Shown here: in pieces, positions 1-10,300 of the stretch | Layout: each line of letters opens with the position of its first letter | How positions within the stretch are numbered: the stretch's first letter is position 1 | Assembly: GCA_028752905.1 (NCBI GenBank) | Contig: JAQNBH010000002.1 | Coordinates: 21,959,059-22,023,058, forward strand | Direction of reading: 5' to 3' | From: Cladorhizidae sp. MBARI D1340-BT2 | Taxonomy: Eukaryota; Porifera; Demospongiae; Poecilosclerida; Cladorhizidae | DNA: 64,000 bases | Made by a program: the position numbers and the translations under genes | Notes under the pieces: generated by a model | What the model was told of the DNA's origin: nothing | What the model saw: the letters and a program-made list of their open reading frames with translations, nothing else | Database searches by the model: none

Positions 1-515
1 ACAAGACCAAAGTCCCAGATTTTGTCAACTGATAGAGAAGGCCCTTATCTGCAACATGTGAACAGATTATCAATAAATGTAGTGGTTTTCACTGGCAGGC
101 CACCGCTTTGGCAACTGGAAAACGCCAGGAAAAATCCCAAACCTTACCACTTCAAATCACCATAACTTGCTAATACTTAGAGTACTTAAAATTTTGGCAC
201 GTACAAAAGACAGATAATTAGAAGAGCTATCCGGTGATATAAAAATTATCTTTTTTGGGTAAAGTGTAGAAAAGTTATGAGCTTCACGGCAAAAAAACAA
301 GATTTTCGGGGGGAAAATGAGAAACATATAGACCAAATTAGGGCAAATATCAAGATAGAGAACACATAATGAAACCTATCATTCGAATCATATCAAGTCC
401 ATTACAGTAAAGTGTGCAGAATATTATGGATGTTTGATATCAACAGAGAGCACAGAGAGAGACCTATCTTAATAGCTATATATCAAGTTTATTCAGTGAA
501 GTGTGGAGAATCTAT

Positions 516-530
516 TTAGCATCAAGAGAG
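516..530 (+). repeat. Related site inside B without the A core (first)
   Basis: The second half-repeat of B reads tttagcATCAAGagagag (about 515-530). It has the same left flank (tttagc) and the same hexamer as the A left end, but no A core; the sequence continues directly into the purine-rich part of the next repeat. It is present in all B copies. Confidence 0.6.
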
Positions 531-684
531 AGCAGAGAGAAACCTATCTTGTGATTCTATCAAGTCCATTACTGTGAAGTATGCGGAATATACGGATGTT
601 TGGTATCAAGAGAGAGAACAGAGAGAGGCCTACCTTTAGAGCTATATATCAAGTCTATTCAGTGAAGTGTGGAGAATCTATGAA

Positions 685-715
685 GCTAACATGTTTAGCT
701 CAAGATAGAGAACAC
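685..715 (+). repeat. Related site inside B without the A core (second)
   Basis: The fourth half-repeat reads gctaacatgtttagc, then tcaagatagagaacac. The first 15 bases equal the B-to-A junction (858-872) and the 16-base tcaagatagagaacac equals the A-to-B junction (350-365). The two sides of A are thus contiguous here, apart from one missing A before tcaag. It is the closest match to an uninterrupted site. Confidence 0.7.
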
Positions 716-857
716 TGAGAGATACCTATCTTGCAAGTCCATTACAGTGAAGTGTGCAGAATATATGGATGTTTGGTATCAAGAGAGAGCACTTGGAGAG
801 TCCTATCTTAATAGCTGTATAACAAGTCTATTCAGTGAAGTGTGGATAATCTACGAA

Positions 858-872
858 GCTAACATGTTTAGC
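858..872. repeat. Dyad at the B-to-A junction
   Basis: GCTAA-CATGT-TTAGC is a perfect 5 bp inverted repeat with a 5 bp spacer, centred on the palindrome AACATGTT. The boundary between B and the following A (861/862) lies inside it. The same 15 bases occur inside B at 685-699. At A-to-A junctions the left arm is replaced by AAGAA, so the dyad is lost. In units at 13275, 17715 and 20339 the internal copy has CATAT instead of CATGT. Confidence 0.75.
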
Positions 873-1000
873 ATCAAGTAAGAGTACAATTCATAACTGC
901 CCTAATTAACAAGACCAAAGTCCCAGATTTTGTCAACTGATAGAGAAGGCCCTTATCTGCAACATGTGAACAGATTATCAATAAATGTAGTGGTTTTTCA

Positions 1001-1037
1001 CTGGCAGGCCACCGCTTTGGCAACTGGAAAACGCCAG
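1001..1037. repeat. GC-rich nested inverted-repeat cluster in module A
   Basis: In otherwise AT-rich DNA, this segment holds CTGGC (1001-1005) pairing with GCCAG (1033-1037). Between them lies GCCA-ccgctt-TGGC, a 4 bp stem with a 6-base loop, and CTGG pairs with CCAG around aaaacg. It is almost invariant across the A copies. The few changes seen are in the flanking T tract (four or five T), cactgacagg in a few beta heads, tttgtcaactgg in the units at 25587 and 27801, and aacttgaaaac near 24033. Secondary structure in vivo is not shown. Confidence 0.5.
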
Positions 1038-1216
1038 GAAAAATCACAAACCTTACCACTTCAAATCATCATAACTTCCTAATACTTAGAGTACTCAAAA
1101 CTTTGGCACATACAAAAGACAGATAATTAGAAGGGCCATCCGGTGATATAAAAATTATCTTTTTGGAGTAAAGTGTAGAATAGTTATGAGCTTCACGGCA
1201 AAAAAACAAGATTTTC

Positions 1217-1226
1217 GGGGGGGAAA
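1217..1226 (+). repeat. G/A homopurine tract of nearly constant length
   Basis: After attttc each A module has a run of G followed by A totalling ten bases: 7G+3A here, 6G+4A in most AB units, 5G+5A near 16758 and 24631, and 8G+2A near 38126. Only the unit at 23871 has eleven (8G+3A). TTTTC and GAAAA on either side can form a short stem. Confidence 0.7.
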
Positions 1227-1275
1227 TGAGAAACATATAGACCAAATTAGGGCAAATATCAAGAACATGTTTAGC

Positions 1276-1281
1276 ATCAAG
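1276..1281 (+). repeat. Left ATCAAG direct repeat flanking the A core
   Basis: This hexamer sits between tttagc and taagag at the start of nearly every A module and is matched by a second copy at the A end (1661-1666 here). It is the candidate target-site duplication. In the units at 25587 and 27801 this copy is lost in a 7 bp deletion. Confidence 0.6.
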
Positions 1282-1660
1282 TAAGAGTACAATTCATAAC
1301 TGCCCTAATTAACAAGACCAAAGTCCCAGATTTTGTCAACTGATAGAGAAGGCCCTTATCTGCAACATGTGAACAGATTATCAATAAATGTAGTGGTTTT
1401 TCACTGGCAGGCCACCGCTTTGGCAACTGGAAAACGCCAGGAAAGATCCCAAACCTTACCACTTCAAATCACCATAACTTGCTAATACTTAGAGTACTTA
1501 AAATTTTGGCACGTACAAAAGACAGATAATTAGAAGAGCTATCCGGTGATATAAAAATTATCTTTTTTGGGTAAAGTGTAGAAAAGTTATGAGCTTCACG
1601 GCAAAAAAACAAGATTTTCGGGGGGAAAATGAGAAACATATAGACCAAATTAGGGCAAAT
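1282..1660 (+). mobile_element. Candidate inserted element: 379 bp A core between ATCAAG repeats
   Basis: In the AB unit the A core is bounded by ATCAAG at 1276-1281 and at 1661-1666. Just inside it lies an inverted repeat, TGCCCTAATT at 1301-1310 and AATTAGGGCA at 1648-1657. The left arm is 19 bp inside the core and the right arm 3 bp inside, so these are subterminal rather than terminal. Removing the core and one ATCAAG leaves 524 bp that read as three continuous ~170 bp repeats (167, 173, 184 bp). The core encodes no transposase. It lacks the TG...CA ends of an LTR, and a 6 bp duplication does not point clearly to a common plant DNA-transposon superfamily. Insertion by another route, or a coincidental 6 bp repeat, remains possible. 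Confidence 0.4.
1473..1591. repeat. Inverted CATAACTT pair inside module A
   Basis: CATAACTT at 1473-1480 and its reverse complement AAGTTATG at 1584-1591 stand about 100 bp apart in non-alpha A units. Alpha tails have TAGTTATG, breaking the match at one base. CATAACTT-like motifs recur in several plant satellites (general knowledge); no function is implied. Confidence 0.45.
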
Positions 1661-1666
1661 ATCAAG
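1661..1666 (+). repeat. Right ATCAAG direct repeat flanking the A core
   Basis: This second hexamer sits between gggcaaat and the A-to-B or A-to-A junction. Downstream sequence in AB units (atagagaacac) matches what follows the related site inside B at about 701-715, as expected if A interrupted such a site. Confidence 0.6.
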
Positions 1667-4394
1667 ATAGAGAACACATAATGAAACCTATCATTCGAAT
1701 CATATCAAGTCCATTACAGTAAAGTGTGCAGAATATTATGGATGTTTGATATCAACAGAGAGCACAGAGAGAGACCTATCTTAATAGCTATATATCAAGT
1801 TTATTCAGTGAAGTGTGGAGAATCTATTTAGCATCAAGAGAGAGCAGAGAGAAACCTATCTTGTGATTCTATCAAGTCCATTACTGTGAAGTATGCGGAA
1901 TATACGGATGTTTGGTATCAAGAGAGAGAACAGAGAGAGGCCTACCTTTAGAGCTATATATCAAGTCTATTCAGTCAAGTGTGGAGAATCTATGAAGCTA
2001 ACATGTTTAGCTCAAGATAGAGAACACTGAGAGATACCTATCTTGCAAGTCCATTACAGTGAAGTGTGCAGAATATATGGATGTTTGGTATCAAGAGAGA
2101 GCACTTGGAGAGTCCTATCTTAATAGCTGTATAACAAGTCTATTCAGTGAAGTGTGGATAATCTACGAAGCTAACATGTTTAGCATCAAGTAAGAGTACA
2201 ATTCATAACTGCCCTAATTAACAAGACCAAAGTCCCAGATTTTGTCAACTGATAGAGAAGGCCCTTATCTGCAACACGTGAACAGATTATCAATAAATGT
2301 AGTGGTTTTTCACTGGCAGGCCACCGCTTTGGCAACTGGAAAACGCCAGGAAAAATCCCAAACCTTACCACTTCAAATCACCATAACTTGCTAATACTTA
2401 GAGTACTCAAAACTTTGGCACATACAAAAGACAGATAATTAGAAGGGCCATCCGGTGATATAAAAATTATCTTTTTGGAGTAAAGTGTAGAATAGTTATG
2501 AGCTTCACGGCAAAAAAACAAGATTTTCGGGGGGGAAATGAGAAACATATAGACCAAATTAGGGCAAATATCAAGAACATGTTTAGCATCAAGTAAGAGT
2601 ACAATTCATAACTGCCCTAATTAACAAGACCAAAGTCCCAGATTTTGTCAACTGATAGAGAAGGCCCTTATCTGCAACATGTGAACAGATTATCAATAAA
2701 TGTAGTGGTTTTTCACTGGCAGGCCACCGCTTTGGCAACTGGAAAACGCCAGGAAAGATCCCAAACCTTACCACTTCAAATCACCATAACTTGCTAATAC
2801 TTAGAGTACTTAAAATTTTGGCACGTACAAAAGACAGATAATTAGAAGAGCTATCCGGTGATATAAAAATTATCTTTTTTGGGTAAAGTGTAGAAAAGTT
2901 ATGAGCTTCACGGCAAAAAAACAAGATTTTCGGGGGGAAAATGAGAAACATATAGACCAAATTAGGGCAAATATCAAGATAGAGAACACATAATGAAACC
3001 TATCATTCGAATCATATCAAGTCCATTACAGTAAAGTGTGCAGAATATTATGGATGTTTGATATCAACAGAGAGCACAGAGAGAGACCTATCTTAATAGC
3101 TATATATCAAGTTTATTCAGTGAAGTGTGGAGAATCTATTTAGCATCAAGAGAGAGCAGAGAGAAACCTATCTTGTGATTCTATCAAGTCCATTACTGTG
3201 AAGTATGCGGAATATACGGATGTTTGGTATCAAGAGAGAGAACAGAGAGAGGCCTACCTTTAGAGCTATATATCAAGTCTATTCAGTCAAGTGTGGAGAA
3301 TCTATGAAGCTAACATGTTTAGCTCAAGATAGAGAACACTGAGAGATACCTATCTTGCAAGTCCATTACAGTGAAGTGTGCAGAATATATGGATGTTTGG
3401 TATCAAGAGAGAGCACTTGGAGAGTCCTATCTTAATAGCTGTATAACAAGTCTATTCAGTGAAGTGTGGATAATCTACGAAGCTAACATGTTTAGCATCA
3501 AGTAAGAGTACAATTCATAACTGCCCTAATTAACAAGACCAAAGTCCCAGATTTTGTCAACTGATAGAGAAGGCCCTTATCTGCAACACGTGAACAGATT
3601 ATCAATAAATGTAGTGGTTTTTCACTGGCAGGCCACCGCTTTGGCAACTGGAAAACGCCAGGAAAAATCCCAAACCTTACCACTTCAAATCACCATAACT
3701 TGCTAATACTTAGAGTACTCAAAATTTTGGCACGTACAAAAGACAGATAATTAGAAGGGCTATTCGGTGATATAAAAATTATCTTTTTGGGGTAAAGTGT
3801 AGAAAAGTTATGAGCTTCACGGCAAAAAAACAAGATTTTCGGGGGGAAAATGAGAAACATATAGACCAAATTAGGGCAAATATCAAGATAGAGAACACAT
3901 AATGAAACCTATCATTCGAATCATATCAAGTCCATTACAGTAAAGTTTGCAGAATATTATGGATGTTTGATATCAACAGAGAGCACAGAGAGAGACCTAT
4001 CTTAATAGCTATATATCAAGTTTATTCAGTGAAGTGTGGAGAATCTATTTAGCATCAAGAGAGAGCAGAGAGAAACCTATCTTGTGATTCTATCAAGTCC
4101 ATTACTGTGAAGTATGCGGAATATACGGATGTTTGGTATCAAGAGAGAGAACAGAGAGAGGCCTACCTTTAGAGCTATATATCAAGTCTATTCAGTGAAG
4201 TGTGGAGAATCTATGAAGCTAACATGTTTAGCTCAAGATAGAGAACACTGAGAGATACCTATCTTGCAAGTCCATTACAGTGAAGTGTGCAGAATATATG
4301 GATGTTTGGTATCAAGAGAGAGCACTTGGAGAGTCCTATCTTAATAGCTGTATAACAAGTCTATTCAGTGAAGTGTGGATAATCTACGAAGCTA

Positions 4395-7300
4395 ACATGT
4401 TTAGCATCAAGTAAGAGTACAATTCATAACTGCCCTAATTAACAAGACCAAAGTCCCAGATTTTGTCAACTGATAGAGAAGGCCCTTATCTGCAACATGT
4501 GAACAGATTATCAATAAATGTAGTGGTTTTTCACTGGCAGGCCACCGCTTTGGCAACTGGAAAACGCCAGGAAAAATCCCAAACCTTACCACTTCAAATC
4601 ACCATAACTTGCTAATACTTAGAGTACTCAAAATTTTGACACGTACAAAAGACAGATAATTAGAAGGGCTATTCGGTGATATAAAAATTATCTTTTTTGG
4701 GTAAAGTGTAGAAAAGTTATGAGCTTCACGGCAAAAAAACAAGATTTTCGGGGGGAAAATGAGAAACATATAGACCAAATTAGGGCAAATATCAAGAACA
4801 TGTTTAGCATCAAGTAAGAGTACAATTCATAACTGCCCTAATTAACAAGACCAAAGTCCCAGATTTTGTCAACTGATAGAGAAGGCCCTTATCTGCAACA
4901 TGTGAACAGATTATCAATAAATGTAGTGGTTTTCACTGGCAGGCCACCGCTTTGGCAACTGGAAAACGCCAGGAAAGATCCCAAACCTTACCACTTCAAA
5001 TCACCATAACTTGCTAATACTTAGAGTACTTAAAATTTTGGCACGTACAAAAGACAGATAATTAGAAGAGCTATCCGGTGATATAAAAATTATCTTTTTT
5101 GGGTAAAGTGTAGAAAAGTTATGAGCTTCACGGCAAAAAAACAAGATTTTCGGGGGGAAAATGAGAAACATATAGACCAAATTAGGGCAAATATCAAGAT
5201 AGAGAACACATAATGAAACCTATCATTCGAATCATATCAAGTCCATTACAGTAAAGTGTGCAGAATATTACGGATGTTTGATATCAACAGAGAGCACAGA
5301 GAGAGACCTATCTTAATAGCTATATATCAAGTTTATTCAGTGAAGTGTGGAGAATCTATTTAGCATCAAGAGAGAGCAGAGAGAAACCTATCTTGTGATT
5401 CTATCAAGTCCATTACTGTGAAGTATGCGGAATATACGGATGTTTGGTATCAAGAGAGAGAACAGAGAGAGGCCTACCTTTAGAGCTATATATCAAGTCT
5501 ATTCAGTGAAGTGTGGAGAATCTATGAAGCTAACATGTTTAGCTCAAGATAGAGAACACTGAGAGATACCTATCTTGCAAGTCCATTACAGTGAAGTGTG
5601 CAGAATATATGGATGTTTGGTATCAAGAGAGAGCACTTGGAGAGTCCTATCTTAATAGCTGTATAACAAGTCTATTCAGTGAAGTGTGGATAATCTACGA
5701 AGCTAACATGTTTAGCATCAAGTAAGAGTACAATTCATAACTGCCCTAATTAACAAGACCAAAGTCGCAGATGTTGTCAACTGATAGAGAAGGCCCTTAT
5801 CTGCAACATGTGAACAGATTATCAATAAATGTAGTGGTTTTTCACTGGCAGGCCACCGCTTTGGCAACTGGAAAACGCCAGGAAAGATCCCAAACCTTAA
5901 CACTTCAAATCACCATAACTTGCTAATACTTAGAGTACTTAAGATTTTGGCACGTACAAAAGACAGATAATTAGAAGAGCTATCCGGTGATATAAAAATT
6001 ATCTTTTTTGGGTAAAGTGTAGAAAAGTTATGAGCTTCACGGCAAAAAAACAAGATTTTCGGGGGGAAAATGAGAAACATATAGACCAAATTAGGGCAAA
6101 TATCAAGATAGAGAACACATAATGAAACCTATCATTCGAATCATATCAAGTCCATTACAGTAAAGTTTGCAGAATATTATGGATGTTTGATATCAACAGA
6201 GAGCACAGAGAGAGACCTATCTTAATAGCTATATATCAAGTTTATTCAGTGAAGTGTGGAGAATCTATTTAGCATCAAGAGAGAGCAGAGAGAAACCTAT
6301 CTTGTGATTCTATCAAGTCCATTACTGTGAAGTATGCGGAATATACGGATGTTTGGTATCAAGAGAGAGAACAGAGAGAGGCCTACCTTTAGAGCTATAT
6401 ATCAAGTCTATTCAGTGAAGTGTGGAGAATCTATGAAGCTAACATGTTTAGCTCAAGATAGAGAACACTGAGAGATACCTATCTTGCAAGTCCATTACAG
6501 TGAAGTGTGCAGAATATATGGATGTTTGGTATCAAGAGAGAGCACTTGGAGAGTCCTATCTTAATAGCTGTATAACAAGTCTATTCAGTGAAGTGTGGAT
6601 AATCTACGAAGCTAACATGTTTAGCATCAAGTAAGAGTACAATTCATAACTGCCCTAATTAACAAGACCAAAGTCCCAGATTTTGTCAACTGATAGAGAA
6701 GGCCCTTATCTGCAACATGTGAACAGATTATCAATAAATGTAGTGGTTTTTCACTGGCAGGCCACCGCTTTGGCAACTGGAAAACGCCAGGAAAAATCCC
6801 AAACCTTACCACTTCAAATCACCATAACTTGCTAATACTTAGAGTACTCAAAATGTTGGCACGTACAAAAGACAGATAATTAGAAGGGCTATTCGGTGAT
6901 ATAAAAATTATCTTTTTTGGGTAAAGTGTAGAAAAGTTATGAGCTTCACGGCAAAAAAACAAGATTTTCGGGGGGGAAATGAGAAACATATAGACCAAAT
7001 TAGGGCAAATATCAAGAACATGTTTAGCATCAAGTAAGAGTACAATTCATAACTGCCCTAATTAACAAGACCAAAGTCCCAGATTTTGTCAACTGATAGA
7101 GAAGGCCCTTATCTGCAACATGTGAACAGATTATCAATAAATGTAGTGGTTTTCACTGGCAGGCCACCGCTTTGGCAACTGGAAAACGCCAGGAAAGATC
7201 CCAAACCTTACCACTTCAAATCACCATAACTTGCTAATACTTAGAGTACTTAAAATTTTGGCACGTACAAAAGACAGATAATTAGAAGAGCTATCCGGTG

Positions 7301-10300
7301 ATATAAAAATTATCTTTTTTGGGTAAAGTGTAGAAAAGTTATGAGCTTCACGGCAAAAAAACAAGATTTTCGGGGGGAAAATGAGAAACATATAGACCAA
7401 ATTAGGGCAAATATCAAGATAGAGAACACATAATGAAACCTATCATTCGAATCATATCAAGTCCATTACAGTAAAGTGTGCAGAATATTATGGATGTTTG
7501 ATATCAACAGAGAGCACAGAGAGAGACCTATCTTAATAGCTATATATCAAGTTTATTCAGTGAAGTGTGGAGAATCTATTTAGCATCAAGAGAGAGCAGA
7601 GAGAAACCTATCTTGTGATTCTATCAAGTCCATTACTGTGAAGTATGCGGAATATACGGATGTTTGGTATCAAGAGAGAGAACAGAGAGAGGCCTACCTT
7701 TAGAGCTATATATCAAGTCTATTCAGTCAAGTGTGGAGAATCTATGAAGCTAACATGTTTAGCTCAAGATAGAGAACACTGAGAGATACCTATCTTGCAA
7801 GTCCATTACAGTGAAGTGTGCAGAATATATGGATGTTTGGTATCAAGAGAGAGCACTTGGAGAGTCCTATCTTAATAGCTGTATAACAAGTCTATTCAGT
7901 GAAGTGTGGATAATCTACGAAGCTAACATGTTTAGCATCAAGTAAGAGTACAATTCATAACTGCCCTAATTAACAAGACCAAAGTCCCAGATTTTGTCAA
8001 CTGATAGAGAAGGCCCTTATCTGCAACATGTGAACAGATTATCAATAAATGTAGTGGTTTTTCACTGGCAGGCCACCGCTTTGGCAACTGGAAAACGCCA
8101 GGAAAAATCCCAAACCTTACCACTTCAAATCACCATAACTTGCTAATACTTAGAGTACTCAAAATTTTGGCACGTACAAAAGACAGATAATTAGAAGGGC
8201 TATTCGGTGATATAAAAATTATCTTTTTGGGGTAAAGTGTAGAAAAGTTATGAGCTTCACGGCAAAAAAACAAGATTTTCGGGGGGAAAATGAGAAACAT
8301 ATAGACCAAATTAGGGCAAATATCAAGATAGAGAACACATAATGAAACCTATCATTCGAATCATATCAAGTCCATTACAGTAAAGTTTGCAGAATATTAT
8401 GGATGTTTGATATCAACAGAGAGCACAGAGAGAGACCTATCTTAATAGCTATATATCAAGTTTATTCAGTGAAGTGTGGAGAATCTATTTAGCATCAAGA
8501 GAGAGCAGAGAGAAACCTATCTTGTGATTCTATCAAGTCCATTACTGTGAAGTATGCGGAATATACGGATGTTTGGTATCAAGAGAGAGAACAGAGAGAG
8601 GCCTACCTTTAGAGCTATATATCAAGTCTATTCAGTGAAGTGTGGAGAATCTATGAAGCTAACATGTTTAGCTCAAGATAGAGAACACTGAGAGATACCT
8701 ATCTTGCAAGTCCATTACAGTGAAGTGTGCAGAATATATGGATGTTTGGTATCAAGAGAGAGCACTTGGAGAGTCCTATCTTAATAGCTGTATAACAAGT
8801 CTATTCAGTGAAGTGTGGATAATCTACGAAGCTAACATGTTTAGCATCAAGTAAGAGTACAATTCATAACTGCCCTAATTAACAAGACCAAAGTCCCAGA
8901 TTTTGTCAACTGATAGAGAAGGCCCTTATCTGCAACATGTGAACAGATTATCAATAAATGTAGTGGTTTTTCACTGGCAGGCCACCGCTTTGGCAACTGG
9001 AAAACGCCAGGAAAAATCCCAAACCTTACCACTTCAAATCACCATAACTTGCTAATACTTAGAGTACTCAAAATTTTGACACGTACAAAAGACAGATAAT
9101 TAGAAGGGCTATTCGGTGATATAAAAATTATCTTTTTTGGGTAAAGTGTAGAAAAGTTATGAGCTTCACGGCAAAAAAACAAGATTTTCGGGGGGAAAAT
9201 GAGAAACATATAGACCAAATTAGGGCAAATATCAAGAACATGTTTAGCATCAAGTAAGAGTACAATTCATAACTGCCCTAATTAACAAGACCAAAGTCCC
9301 AGATTTTGTCAACTGATAGAGAAGGCCCTTATCTGCAACATGTGAACAGATTATCAATAAATGTAGTGGTTTTCACTGGCAGGCCACCGCTTTGGCAACT
9401 GGAAAACGCCAGGAAAGATCCCAAACCTTACCACTTCAAATCACCATAACTTGCTAATACTTAGAGTACTTAAAATTTTGGCACGTACAAAAGACAGATA
9501 ATTAGAAGAGCTATCCGGTGATATAAAAATTATCTTTTTTGGGTAAAGTGTAGAAAAGTTATGAGCTTCACGGCAAAAAAACAAGATTTTCGGGGGGGAA
9601 ATGAGAAACATATAGACCAAATTAGGGCAAATATCAAGATAGAGAACACATAATGAAACCTATCATTCGAATCATATCAAGTCCATTACAGTAAAGTGTG
9701 CAGAATATTATGGATGTTTGATATCAACAGAGAGCACAGAGAGAGACCTATCTTAATAGCTATATATCAAGTTTATTCAGTGAAGTGTGGAGAATCTATT
9801 TAGCATCAAGAGAGAGCAGAGAGAAACCTATCTTGTGATTCTATCAAGTCCATTACTGTGAAGTATGCGGAATATACGGATGTTTGGTATCAAGAGAGAG
9901 AACAGAGAGAGGCCTACCTTTAGAGCTATATATCAAGTCTATTCAGTCAAGTGTGGAGAATCTATGAAGCTAACATGTTTAGCTCAAGATAGAGAACACT
10001 GAGAGATACCTATCTTGCAAGTCCATTACAGTGAAGTGTGCAGAATATATGGATGTTTGGTATCAAGAGAGAGCACTTGGAGAGTCCTATCTTAATAGCT
10101 GTATAACAAGTCTATTCAGTGAAGTGTGGATAATCTACGAAGCTAACATGTTTAGCATCAAGTAAGAGTACAATTCATAACTGCCCTAATTAACAAGACC
10201 AAAGTCCCAGATTTTGTCAACTGATAGAGAAGGCCCTTATCTGCAACATGTGAACAGATTATCAATAAATGTAGTGGTTTTTCACTGGCAGGCCACCGCT

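Larger units (their letters stand above)
356..861 (+). repeat. Module B, first copy: three ~170 bp repeats of paired ~85 bp halves
   Basis: B is internally repetitive. Half-repeat starts, marked by (tat)caagtcc or (tat)caagtct, fall at 391, 481, 558, 647, about 731 and about 820, so spacings are 90, 77, 89, 84 and 89 bp. Odd halves read caagtccatta, then a gtgcagaatat- or atgcggaatat-like stretch and ggatgtttg. Even halves read caagttta or caagtcta, then ttcagtgaagtgtgga. Pair-to-pair spacing is 167 and 173 bp, a period close to many plant satellite monomers. Each half carries a purine-rich agagag segment, for example 444-462. All 44 B copies have this organisation; the one in the unit at 14184 is 505 bp because ggtatcaag became ggatcaag. 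Confidence 0.92.
862..1264 (+). repeat. Representative A-only unit, alpha variant
   Basis: This 403 bp unit begins acatgtttagcatcaag, ends gggcaaatatcaaga, and is followed directly by the next acatgtttag. It carries the alpha markers: aatcacaaacc (about +185), catcataacttcc (about +205), actttggcacatac, gggccatcc, gaatagttatg and a seven-G run. Units with most or all alpha markers start at 862, 15092, 18623, 21247, 23871, 37771, 40798, 42919, 45440, 48362, 50479, 50882, 55324, 57039, 59559, 62079, 62885 and 63691 (the last is cut before the tail). All complete ones are A-only. Units at 2174, 32627, 33939, 35653 and 36965 carry only the right-hand alpha part. Confidence 0.93.
1265..2173 (+). 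repeat. Representative AB unit (A 1265-1667, B 1668-2173)
   Basis: The 909 bp unit consists of a full module A and then module B, which starts tagagaacacataatg and ends ctacgaagcta. The A-to-B transition reads atatcaaga|tagagaac and the B-to-A transition reads gaagcta|acatgtttag. A one-base-shorter form (908 bp) has four instead of five T in the tract before cactgg; I call it the beta head. Beta heads usually also carry aaagatccc, acttaaaattttgg and gagctatcc. AB units with this shorter T tract start at 4798, 7018, 9238, 11458, 16404, 17715, 20339, 22963, 31719, 34745, 41608 and 46649, and the partial first unit also has it. Confidence 0.95.
862..3485 (+). repeat. Higher-order repeat, 1312 bp x2 (A,AB)
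   Basis: Unit starts are 862 (A), 1265 (AB), 2174 (A) and 2577 (AB); B modules lie at 1668-2173 and 2980-3485. The two copies share the alpha right half of their A-only units and the tcagtcaagtg variant in B (normally tcagtgaag). The left half of the second A-only unit instead matches the unit at 3486, including gcaacacgtg. The next AB unit, 3486-4394 (B 3889-4394), stands outside both this block and the next. Confidence 0.85.

Noticed and set aside
444..463. GA microsatellite in B
   Set aside because: The agagag stretches are short, interrupted and part of every B half-repeat; there is no length expansion like that of a simple sequence repeat.
640..652. TATA-like gctatatatc in B as a promoter
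   Set aside because: It recurs in half-repeats as ordinary AT-rich satellite sequence, and no downstream gene or other promoter element is present.
1011..1037. CENP-B box-like motif in ctttggcaactggaaaacg
   Set aside because: The essential TTCG and CGGG core bases of the mammalian CENP-B box are absent; only a loose TGGAAA-type similarity remains.
1277..1462. 61-codon minus-strand frames repeated through the array as a gene family
   Set aside because: They fall within a non-coding satellite unit, have no recognisable domain, and are destroyed by the common one-base T-tract variant and by a stop at about 51387.
1282..1660. Module A core as a solo LTR
   Set aside because: It lacks TG...CA ends, no polyadenylation or primer-binding context is visible, and the flanking repeat is 6 bp rather than the usual 5.
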